A stretch of 64,000 nucleotides of DNA, taken from the NCBI GenBank assembly GCA_022226955.1, contig CP092079.1, positions 3,065,043 through 3,129,042 on the forward strand, in the 5' to 3' direction. Under the pieces are notes generated by a model. That model was not told where the DNA came from. It made no database searches and saw only the letters and a program-made list of their open reading frames with translations. The stretch comes from Nitrospira sp. (GTDB lineage: Bacteria > Nitrospirota > Nitrospiria > Nitrospirales > Nitrospiraceae). The position numbers and the translations under genes were made by a program. Of this stretch, positions 16,224-23,507 are shown in pieces; the stretch's first letter is position 1, and every line of letters starts with the position of its first letter.

Positions 16224-17186
16224 TTACTTCTTTGCGGGAAGTTCCCAGGGAACCATGGGCATCAAATTCGTCGAGGGCTTGGCATCGGGAGATGCCACGA
16301 GCACGGCGATGGCGCCACGGAGGGCGCCGGTCAAGGAGTGCGTGACCAGCGGATAGGCTCCGGCCGATTCCACCACCACGTCGAAGGTCGCGGCGCTGCC
16401 CGGTCCGACCACATAGGTCTGCACGCCGGTCAACTTATTGGCGGGATTGCCGCTCTCATACACATTGTCCCAGATCTCGCCGATGGGGTGGAACGAAGAG
16501 AACTCGTTCGGGCCGGCATTCACGAAATAGATGCGCACGCGCTCGCCTGGCTTGGCATCGAGCTTGCCGCCGCCCGTCACGAACGGGTGATACTTGAAGA
16601 TGCCGCCGTTGAACATCATGCCGTCGAACTTCCGGTCGAACATCGCTTGCACGTCGCCCGGGTTCTTGAAGTATTCGGATTGAACCAAGACATATTCACG
16701 ATCCGCCTTGGGCAAGGCGCTGGCGTCTTTCGGGTCCACGATGATGGCGCCGAACATGCCACGCGCGATGTGCTGAATCATGGGCGGCGCGCCGCAGTGG
16801 TAGAAGAAAATGCCGGGCTTTTTGGCCACGAAGGTAAAGTTGTGGGTTTCGCCCGTATTGACGGATTTGTAGTTCTTCAAGAAATCGACTTCCGCGGCAT
16901 GGAAGTCCATGGCGTGCGGATTTTTATTCGTGGCGGGGTTGGTCAGCGTAAAGTTGATCGTATCGCCTTCGGTCACGCGGACGACTGGGCCTGGCATGGT
17001 GCCGTTGAATGTCCAGGCGGCATATTTCTCGCCACCGCCGTCGATGATGATGTCGGACTCCACCGCGGTCATGTGCACGTCATGGGTTTTCGCGGATGCA
17101 GAGGACGGTTGTCCTAGCAAGCCGGCAAGTGCGATCGCAGCGACTCCTGCGAGCGTCGTAACCCGTTGTGATTGTTTCCCCATCAT
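16224..17186 (-). CDS. nirK: copper-containing nitrite reductase
   Basis: NirK reduces nitrite to nitric oxide in the periplasm. The 320-residue product has a Sec-type signal (cut near SASAKTHD) and two cupredoxin domains. Copper ligands are visible. HAMDFHAAEVDF gives a type 1 His, the catalytic Asp and a type 2 His. FYHCGAPPMIQHIARGMFG gives a type 2 His, then type 1 Cys, His and Met. Near the end come FHPIGEIWD and THSLTGALRG, with the last type 2 His. The ATG at 17186 has AGGAG upstream; the frame runs on to 17309 without a better start. A Crp/Fnr gene lies directly upstream, with an FNR-like box between. Confidence 0.93.
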   Translation of the reverse strand: MMGKQSQRVTTLAGVAAIALAGLLGQPSSASAKTHDVHMTAVESDIIIDGGGEKYAAWTFNGTMPGPVVRVTEGDTINFTLTNPATNKNPHAMDFHAAEVDFLKNYKSVNTGETHNFTFVAKKPGIFFYHCGAPPMIQHIARGMFGAIIVDPKDASALPKADREYVLVQSEYFKNPGDVQAMFDRKFDGMMFNGGIFKYHPFVTGGGKLDAKPGERVRIYFVNAGPNEFSSFHPIGEIWDNVYESGNPANKLTGVQTYVVGPGSAATFDVVVESAGAYPLVTHSLTGALRGAIAVLVASPDAKPSTNLMPMVPWELPAKK

Positions 17187-17315
17187 TGCAGCGCTCCTCT
17201 CGGTAATGGTTGGTCGAACTTCTGCCGTCGAATGTGCCGGCTGTCCTTTAGTGCAAAGGTCACAGATACACGTCGACTGTGCGTGTGAGGATACGGATGA
17301 TGCAGTCAAAAGAAT

Positions 17316-17329
17316 ATGACGTGCATCAT
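17316..17329. promoter_or_regulatory. FNR/DNR-type box upstream of nirK
   Basis: ATGAC-GTGC-ATCAT keeps the TGA(C)-N6-TCA core and spacing of the TTGAC-N4-GTCAA class, with the outer T/A pair swapped. It lies about 130 bases before the nirK ATG. A regulator of the matching family is encoded next door. Confidence 0.5.
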
Positions 17330-17370
17330 GTTTTGAAAATATCTAGGGAAGGTAGGGATTCGCTGGGAAA

Positions 17371-18138
17371 TCAGGCGGAGGCTAGGGCTTTGAGCCCAGC
17401 GAGATCGCGAATAATGAGGCGGGTCGCCGTTCCGGACACCAGGCGCTCGCGTTTGAATCGACTCATGATGCGAATGGCGGTCTCTGTCGTCGTGCCGACC
17501 ATGTTGGCCATATCTTGGCGGGTCAGCCGCATGGGGAGAGCGATGCCTTGCGGGTCTTTCACGCCGTTCTTCGTCGCGAGCTCCACCAGAAGCGAGGCCA
17601 ATCGCTGGTCGGCACGGTCGAGGGCAAGGATTTTGGCTTTCTCTTGAGCTTCGTTGAGGCGGGTGCCGAGATGCTTGATGACTTCAATGGCGGCGTCGGG
17701 ATTGCGCCGCAGCATGTCGAAGTAGGATTTCTTATTCATGCGCAGGATGCTGACATCGCCCATCGGCTGCGCAGTGCCTGGATGGAAGGCCCCCTCAAAC
17801 GCCGCCGCGTCGCAGCAAAAGAGATCGCCCGGCATCAGCATCTTGAGGGTGCATTCTTTTCCTTCCGGGCTCGACTTGACGCACTTGACCGTGCCCTCCT
17901 TTACGATGTGGAAGTATTCGGTCGGGTCGCCCTCCCGGAAAATGACATCGCGTTTCGTATAGCGCCGCTCGGTCAAGTCCTGAAGCACGCGCCGGCGGTC
18001 TGTGCTGGAAAGGATCTTAAGCAGAGGAATATGGTTGAGCTCATCCGAGGGCGATGAGCTCAACCGCTTATCGGGCGATGTGCTTGGCCGCTTCGACAAT
18101 GGATCGCGCTCCGATGCCAAAATGATCGACGAGTTCAT
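17371..18138 (-). CDS. Crp/Fnr family transcriptional regulator
   Basis: A 255-residue regulator with a cyclic-nucleotide-binding-like beta-roll (IFREGDPTEYFHIVKEGTVK, then MLMPGDLFCCDAAAFEG), a long dimer helix, and a C-terminal winged helix with LTRQDMANMVGTTTETAIR. The N-terminal cysteines that hold the FNR iron-sulfur cluster are absent, so it is closer to Crp/NnrR/DNR types. The ATG at 18138 lies within the end of tkt. TTG at 18061-18063 would start just before the folded domain and sits inside a strong inverted repeat. Its position upstream of nirK suggests control by nitrogen oxides or oxygen. Confidence 0.82.
   Translation of the reverse strand: MNSSIILASERDPLSKRPSTSPDKRLSSSPSDELNHIPLLKILSSTDRRRVLQDLTERRYTKRDVIFREGDPTEYFHIVKEGTVKCVKSSPEGKECTLKMLMPGDLFCCDAAAFEGAFHPGTAQPMGDVSILRMNKKSYFDMLRRNPDAAIEVIKHLGTRLNEAQEKAKILALDRADQRLASLLVELATKNGVKDPQGIALPMRLTRQDMANMVGTTTETAIRIMSRFKRERLVSGTATRLIIRDLAGLKALASA
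18033..18065. repeat. 13-bp perfect inverted repeat at the tkt/regulator junction
   Basis: GGTTGAGCTCATC (18033-18045) and its exact complement (18053-18065) enclose a 7-base loop. It starts three bases past the tkt stop on the minus strand and lies in the 5' part of the regulator frame. There is no T-run, so it is not a classical terminator. Confidence 0.8.
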
Positions 18139-19933
18139 CCGGCTTACCGCTGTGGGGAATGACCCGAACGGCGAGCTTGTGGACTTTCACGCCTTCGTCG
18201 CTGACCGCGCTCAAGACGGCATCGCCGAGCCCACCGTGCGCGTAGTGGTCTTCAACGGTCAGCAGGCGGCCGTGGGTGGCGCGCGCGTTGGCGATGAGGG
18301 CGGCTTGGTCTATGGGCGCGATGCTGTAGAGGTCCATCACCCGCACGGCGATGCCAGCGGCCTTTAGCTGGTCGTGGGCTTTGAGGGCTTCGAACAGTGT
18401 GACTCCGGCCGCGACGATTGTCAGCGCATCGTTGGCGCTTTGGCGGATCGTCTTGCTGCCTCCGATGGGGAAGGTCTCGTCCGGTCCGTAGAGCACCAGC
18501 GATTTCGGGCGCCCTGCGCGAATGTAGACCATGCCTTTATGGTTAGCGGCCGCTTCGACAAGACGATAGGTACAGGTGGCGTCCGACGGATAGAGGACGA
18601 CGATGTCGGGCTGTGCCGCCATCATGGCAATGTCTTCCAGTCCCATTTGGGATGGGCCGTCTTCGCCGATGCTGACTCCCACGTGGGTTCCGACGAGCTT
18701 GATATTGGATTCGCTGATGGCCGCCATCCGAACGAAGTCGTACGCGCGCGTGAAGAATGCGGCGAAGGTGGCGACAAAGGGGACTTTCCCGCAGGCGGCG
18801 AGGCCTGCGGCCGCACCCAGCATATTCTGCTCGGCAATGAAGTTTTCAAAGAATCGATTCGGGAATTTCTTGCCGAACTTGTCTGTATAGGTGGAGTTTT
18901 TCACGTCCGCGTCCAGGCCGACGACAGAAGAGTTTGCCCCGCCTAATGCCTCAAGCGCCACGCCAAAGGCTTCTCGCGTGGCGGCGGCGTCGCCTACTTT
19001 ATAGGGGGACGGGGGCATCGCAGTTTTCGTCACTGGCGCGGCGGTCGTTGGAGCCAGTCGATTGATCTGCACGGTCCCGTTGCCGGGTTTGAGTTGCTTG
19101 GTCAGTTCCTCGATGGCCTTTTGCGTCTCTTCGCCCTTGGGAACCGGCTTTCCATGCCAATTGGGGCTGTCTTCCATGAAGGAAAGACCGTGCCCTTTGA
19201 AGGTTTTAGCCAATAAGACCGTCGGCTTGCCTTTTGTGCGGGACGCTTCATCGAAGGCGGCAAGGAGCGCGGCGATGTCGTGACCGTCGACCACGATGGC
19301 ATGCCAGCCGAAACCGGACCAGCGCGCGCGATAGCCTTCCATGTTGTGTTGCAGCATGGTGGGGTCGCTTTGTCCGAGCCGATTCACATCGACGATGGCG
19401 CAGAGATTATCCAGGCCATGATGCCGGGCCACTTCAGCCGCTTCCCAATTCGATCCTTCGACGGATTCGCCATCGCCCATCAGGACGTAGGTTCGATGAT
19501 CGTACTTATCGACGAACTTTGCGTTCAGGGCAATGCCGATGCCGACGGGGAGGCCTTGTCCAAGCGAGCCCGTGGCCATATCGACAAAGGGGAGCCGCGG
19601 CGTCGGGTGGCCCTCGAGATCGGACGCCAATGTTCGTAATTTCAAGAGGTCGCTCTTGGGGAACAGGCCTGCTTCGGCCCAGGCTGCGTAGAGCAGAGGG
19701 GCGGCATGCCCTTTTGACAGAATGAATCGATCGCTGTTCGGCGCTTTGGGGTTTTTCGGATCGTACCGCATGACGGAGAAGAAGAGGGCCGCCACGATGT
19801 CGGCAGCGGAACAACAGCTGGATGGGTGGCCGCTGGCCGCTTCAGATGTGGCGCGAACACTTTCGATTCGGAGTTGCGTGGCCTTGTTATGGAGAGCGTT
19901 GAGGGTTTCTGGGGATAGGGCTGCACTGGCCAT
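18068..19933 (-). CDS. tkt: transketolase
   Basis: Thiamine-diphosphate enzyme of the pentose phosphate and Calvin-type sugar rearrangements. The 621-residue length and sequence match the shorter, vertebrate-like transketolase type rather than the ~660-residue E. coli type. Seen are RFILSKGHAAPLLYA, the ThDP motif GDGESVEGSNWEAAEVARHH, FKGHGLSFMEDSPNWHGK, and in the C-terminal half EQNMLGAAAGLA (catalytic Glu) and GEDGPSQMGLEDIAM. Both halves are in one chain. The start has an AAGGAG site. Confidence 0.93.
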   Translation of the reverse strand: MASAALSPETLNALHNKATQLRIESVRATSEAASGHPSSCCSAADIVAALFFSVMRYDPKNPKAPNSDRFILSKGHAAPLLYAAWAEAGLFPKSDLLKLRTLASDLEGHPTPRLPFVDMATGSLGQGLPVGIGIALNAKFVDKYDHRTYVLMGDGESVEGSNWEAAEVARHHGLDNLCAIVDVNRLGQSDPTMLQHNMEGYRARWSGFGWHAIVVDGHDIAALLAAFDEASRTKGKPTVLLAKTFKGHGLSFMEDSPNWHGKPVPKGEETQKAIEELTKQLKPGNGTVQINRLAPTTAAPVTKTAMPPSPYKVGDAAATREAFGVALEALGGANSSVVGLDADVKNSTYTDKFGKKFPNRFFENFIAEQNMLGAAAGLAACGKVPFVATFAAFFTRAYDFVRMAAISESNIKLVGTHVGVSIGEDGPSQMGLEDIAMMAAQPDIVVLYPSDATCTYRLVEAAANHKGMVYIRAGRPKSLVLYGPDETFPIGGSKTIRQSANDALTIVAAGVTLFEALKAHDQLKAAGIAVRVMDLYSIAPIDQAALIANARATHGRLLTVEDHYAHGGLGDAVLSAVSDEGVKVHKLAVRVIPHSGKPDELVDHFGIGARSIVEAAKHIAR

Positions 19934-20131
19934 CGGAACTCCTTTCAGAAATTGAATGCATAGCAGGTTGCCGGCGCATGCTTCTCTATCAGTCAGAGAT
20001 CGGCAGGAACGCGGCGGGACTTGAGGCTAACAAAACGATAAGAGGGAGTCAATGAAGGGGGCTCGCGATCTTCTTCCTTGAGTTCAGGAAATCTCAAAGA
20101 CGAAGATCGCAGCCAGAGGTGGAGACTTCAG

Positions 20132-20530
20132 CTAGGCTTGAGATGAAGGCGTCACGGTCGAGACTTCGCTTGAGCAGGCGCTTTCGAGGCCATTGTAGGC
20201 ACTGACCGTAAAGTAGTAGCGGGTGTTGGGTTGAAGGTCTGAAATTGTGGCGTTCGGTGACTCGACAAATTGGGCCGATTCATATGAGCAAGAGCCAGAC
20301 TGTCCGGGAGACTGTCGTCCATAGTGGACATAGTATCCGATGATCGATGAATTCTGTATAGGGTTCCATGCAAGCGAGGCAGTTGGGAGCGCCGAACTTG
20401 AGGGCATTGAGACGGAGGGCGATCCTTCCCCGCCACCGCCGCCGCCACAGCCAGTTAGCAATGCGCAGATAGTCAAGAGCGTGCATGTGGATAACGCACG
20501 AATGGATTGGTTTCTCAGTTCATTTCTCAT
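20132..20530 (-). CDS. fibronectin type III lipoprotein
   Basis: A 132-residue precursor. The signal ends in the lipobox ALLTGCG, followed by a glycine run and a single FN3 domain (ASLAWNPIQNSSIIGYYVHYG, ISDLQPNTRYYFTVSAYNG in pieces). It should be anchored to a membrane and exposed outside the cytoplasm. FN3 domains mediate binding; the partner is unknown. ATG 20530 has GGAAG upstream and is preferred over a TTG at 20548. The gene stands alone between tkt and the TauE gene. Confidence 0.75.
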   Translation of the reverse strand: MRNELRNQSIRALSTCTLLTICALLTGCGGGGGGEGSPSVSMPSSSALPTASLAWNPIQNSSIIGYYVHYGRQSPGQSGSCSYESAQFVESPNATISDLQPNTRYYFTVSAYNGLESACSSEVSTVTPSSQA

Positions 20531-20976
20531 GTAACGGGCTTCCTTCAAATTTGGTGGGAGGTTGGGACTACAACCTCAAAGTGTTGGACGGTGCGGGCTG
20601 TTTGCCAGAGGCGTTGAGCTAGCGCTCAACGCAACAGCCGTCATGATGAGCAATATGAAAAGGATCATTGCAGATACTCCATTTGTCGGGAGTACAGAGC
20701 AATATATGAGCCAAACGGATATCTATCGCTAATCAACCATGAATATTGGTGTTCTGAAAGGAATTTCGTTTTTGCGTTGCGCAGTCTGAAGGGTAGGGCC
20801 TTCAGATGGCTGAGAGAGATAACGGTTTTTAACGAAATGTATTTAGTTTGAAGTGTAGGGAAATCCCTTCATTTCTGCATCAGCCTTTCAGGATTGAGAG
20901 GTAAAGGCGTAACTGAAGATACGCGGCGAGAGACCAATAAGAGGTGAGTCTGTCTTGGTTCGAAAATAGGGAAGAT
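20531..20976. other. AT-richer intergenic stretch with a compound hairpin
   Basis: No gene with a plausible start and composition was found. Apart from the hairpin at 20596-20639 and a weak GCCTTT/AAAGGC pair (20883-20908), no recognisable signal is seen. Confidence 0.4.
20596..20639. repeat. compound hairpin in intergenic DNA
   Basis: The inner perfect stem GCGTTGAGC/GCTCAACGC with loop TAGC (20611-20632) is enclosed by GGCTGTT (20596-20602) and AACAGCC (20633-20639), with an 8-base bulge on the left side only. It could be a structured RNA or a transcription stop; no T-run is present. Confidence 0.6.
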
Positions 20977-21810
20977 TTATGGAACGGCGCGGGTTTGAAA
21001 GTATCGATACAGAAGAAACGCATTGAGCAGCACAACGATTGAAAGAATGCTGTACGTAGTAAAGGTGCTGGCAAGTTGTAGCTCGACGAGCACTCTTGAG
21101 AGCCCGAATCCGACGACGACGGCATCGAAGCTCATGCAGAGCCGTCGGAATGTTTCCGGATCCATCCAGCGGATCAAGAACGCGCCGAGCGGAATACCGA
21201 GTAAGACGCTCGGCACGATGTAGGGCATGACCTCCATGCTTTCGACGCTGTAAAATCCGATGATGCCGTAGGCGATTGCGGTCAGCGCCGCTTCTGCGAC
21301 CCGGATGACGCCTAGCGCCGCACGGAAATCTTGCTTTTCATATCCCTGATTATTAAACAGCAGCGCCAGCGGCGGCCCGGAGATGGTCGTGACGGAATAG
21401 AGCGTGCCGATGCCGACTCCGAACGGGACGCCGATGGTTTTTTCGGCCTTGATCGGTTTGCGGATGCCAGCGGCTTGCAGGAGGATCAGGGGTAACAGCA
21501 TGGCATAGGTGGTGAGCTTCACCCAGGCCGGTTGCACTAAAGAGAGGATGTAACTGCCGATGGCGACACCCACGGCAAGGCCGATCAGAATCGGCACCAC
21601 CCGGCGGAGAATATTGGGGATGTTTTGGCGGTTCAGAAAAAGGACATAGCTATTCAGGACCAGCTCGACGAGCACCATGGCTGGATTCAAGATGCGATTC
21701 GTATAGAAAATGAGGGCCACCGGCATCGTGATCGAAGAGAAGCCGTAGCCCAGCGCGCCATTAACGGTTGCCGCAACGAAGGTAATGAGAACAAGGACAA
21801 TCTGATCCAT
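20977..21810 (-). CDS. TauE/SafE (TSUP) family membrane transporter
   Basis: A 277-residue protein with about eight hydrophobic helices and the family's duplicated half structure: AATVNGALGYGFSSI at the start and SGPPLALLFNNQGYEKQDFRA in the middle. TSUP proteins export or import sulfite, sulfoacetate, taurine-related or other small anions. It lies 14 bases downstream of an Rrf2 regulator on the same strand, so the substrate probably relates to the signal that regulator senses, plausibly a sulfur compound. Confidence 0.85.
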   Translation of the reverse strand: MDQIVLVLITFVAATVNGALGYGFSSITMPVALIFYTNRILNPAMVLVELVLNSYVLFLNRQNIPNILRRVVPILIGLAVGVAIGSYILSLVQPAWVKLTTYAMLLPLILLQAAGIRKPIKAEKTIGVPFGVGIGTLYSVTTISGPPLALLFNNQGYEKQDFRAALGVIRVAEAALTAIAYGIIGFYSVESMEVMPYIVPSVLLGIPLGAFLIRWMDPETFRRLCMSFDAVVVGFGLSRVLVELQLASTFTTYSILSIVVLLNAFLLYRYFQTRAVP

Positions 21811-21824
21811 GGGTATCTCTTGGG

Positions 21825-22259
21825 TTATCCCTTGCGGTGACTCGATGCGAAATCATTGAGCGTGCAGTTGTCGAGGATGTCGGCGATGGCATCGCGGACC
21901 GGACCCATGACGTGCTGAACGGGACATTGCGCCTTGTCTGCATAGGGGCAATCCCGGCACTTCTGGTAGGCCGTCTTGCTCACGCAGCCGATCGGAGCGA
22001 GCGGGCCGTCCAGGATGCGGATCACCTGCCCAACGGTGATCGCTTCAGGGGGCTTGATCAAGGTATAGCCGCCTTTGAGGCCGCGCCGGCTGGCCAGCAA
22101 TCCTGCCCGTTTCAAGGCGAGAAGAATTTGTTCTAAAAATTCTATGGGGATGTGCTGGCGCTTCGCAATTTGATGGCGCTGGAGCGTCGTCTGTTCGTAA
22201 GCGAGCGTGAGCTCAATGAGGGCGCGGAGTCCGTATTCGCTTTTTTTGGAAAGCTTCAC
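21825..22259 (-). CDS. Rrf2 family transcriptional regulator
   Basis: A 144-residue protein with an N-terminal winged helix (MKLSKKSEYGLRALIELT; LEQILLALKRAGLLASRRG; GGYTLIKPPEAITVG) and, after residue 90, cysteines in GCVSKTAYQKCRDCPY and AQC. Cysteines here bind an iron-sulfur cluster in IscR, NsrR and RirA, though spacing differs among subfamilies. It is probably autoregulatory and controls the adjacent TSUP gene. A perfect palindrome lies 22 bases upstream of the start. Confidence 0.85.
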   Translation of the reverse strand: MKLSKKSEYGLRALIELTLAYEQTTLQRHQIAKRQHIPIEFLEQILLALKRAGLLASRRGLKGGYTLIKPPEAITVGQVIRILDGPLAPIGCVSKTAYQKCRDCPYADKAQCPVQHVMGPVRDAIADILDNCTLNDFASSHRKG

Positions 22260-22280
22260 GCCTTGTCTTTCTAAAATGAA

Positions 22281-22293
22281 TTGACTTAGTCAA
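22281..22293. promoter_or_regulatory. palindromic operator upstream of Rrf2-TSUP
   Basis: TTGACTTAGTCAA is a perfect 6-1-6 palindrome, 22 bases from the regulator start; its minus-strand half TTGACT could double as a -35 element. Probably the autoregulatory site of the Rrf2 protein. Confidence 0.55.
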
Positions 22294-22548
22294 GTTTTCG
22301 CACAGTAATGGAGACCGACCCGATTCGTCAAGCTCCTGGCTCCTTGCAGGATAGGGACATCATTCAGCCAATCTGTCGATGCACCACTCCATTTCTTTCT
22401 CCGAAAACTCTTCCGAAAACGCGATGCAACTCTTTGATCCATGAGGGAATGTTGCTTGACAGCATGAAAGCATTCTTGTTAGCTTGGCACGCTATTTTTA
22501 TTATCGTTAATACATAGGCCTTCTCTAGACTTAATCGGTGGATCTTTC

Positions 22549-23490
22549 GTGAATTATCAGGACCTCATTCTTACATTAAGCCGGTTTTGGGCGGATCGAG
22601 GCTGTGTCATCCATCAGCCCTATGACATGGAAATGGGGGCGGGGACATTCCACCCAGCCACCTTCCTGCGTTCTCTTGGGCCGGAGCCCTGGCGAGCTGC
22701 TTACCCGCAACCCTGCCGCCGGCCAACTGACGGCCGGTATGGGGAAAACCCAAACCGCATGCAGCATTACTATCAGTACCAGGTGGTGCTGAAGCCGGCT
22801 CCAGACAATATCCAGGAGCTGTATCTCGAAAGTTTGGCTCAGTTAGGCATCAATCCCAAACAGCACGACATCCGATTCATTCAAGACGACTGGGAGTCCC
22901 CCACGCTCGGGGCCTGGGGATTAGGATGGGAAGTCCGGCTGGACGGGATGGAGATTACCCAATTCACCTATTTCCAGGAAATCGGTGGAATCGAGCTGGC
23001 TCCGATCACCGGCGAGATTACCTACGGCACTGAACGCATCGCGATGTATCTGCAGCAGGTGAACAACGTCTATGACCTCGCCTGGACCGATCAGATCAAG
23101 TACGGCGATATCCATCACGAGACCGAAGTGCAGGGCTCGCGCTATAACTTTGAAGAAGGCGATGTCGAGATGTTGATGCGAGCTTTTCAATCCCACGAGG
23201 CCGAGTGCAAACGGCTGCTCGCGCAGACGGACAAGCGCTTGACCTTGCCGGCGTACGACTACTGTATTAAGTCCTCGCATGTGTTCAATTTGCTTGATGC
23301 GCGCGGCGCCATCAGTGTGGCCGAGCGCACCGGGTACATCGCGCGGGTTCGCGCTCTAGCCCGGCAATGTGCCGAACGATACATCGAAGAGCGAGCCGCC
23401 ATGGGGCATCCGCTCCTCACTCGTGCGGCGAATCAGAAAACATCATCGGCTGGCCGCGCGCGATCAGCCGCGGGAGCCAAACGGTCGTAG
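22549..23490 (+). CDS. glyQ: glycyl-tRNA synthetase alpha subunit
   Basis: The alpha chain of the bacterial alpha2beta2 GlyRS holds the class II catalytic core for glycine activation. The 313-residue product begins at GTG 22549 ([14 protein letters not shown]) with GGTGGAT upstream. It keeps [33 protein letters not shown] and [12 protein letters not shown]. The C-terminal 20 or so residues (polar, basic) extend past the usual end. glyS follows 17 bases later. Confidence 0.95.
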   Translation: MNYQDLILTLSRFWADRGCVIHQPYDMEMGAGTFHPATFLRSLGPEPWRAAYPQPCRRPTDGRYGENPNRMQHYYQYQVVLKPAPDNIQELYLESLAQLGINPKQHDIRFIQDDWESPTLGAWGLGWEVRLDGMEITQFTYFQEIGGIELAPITGEITYGTERIAMYLQQVNNVYDLAWTDQIKYGDIHHETEVQGSRYNFEEGDVEMLMRAFQSHEAECKRLLAQTDKRLTLPAYDYCIKSSHVFNLLDARGAISVAERTGYIARVRALARQCAERYIEERAAMGHPLLTRAANQKTSSAGRARSAAGAKRS

Positions 23491-23507
23491 CCGTTCACAA
23501 AGTACCT

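Noticed and set aside
22281-22293. Reading the TTGAC...GTCAA palindrome upstream of the Rrf2 gene as an FNR/DNR box
   Set aside because: The spacer between half-sites is 3 bases, not 4, and the site lies next to an Rrf2 gene, so Rrf2 autoregulation is the better reading.
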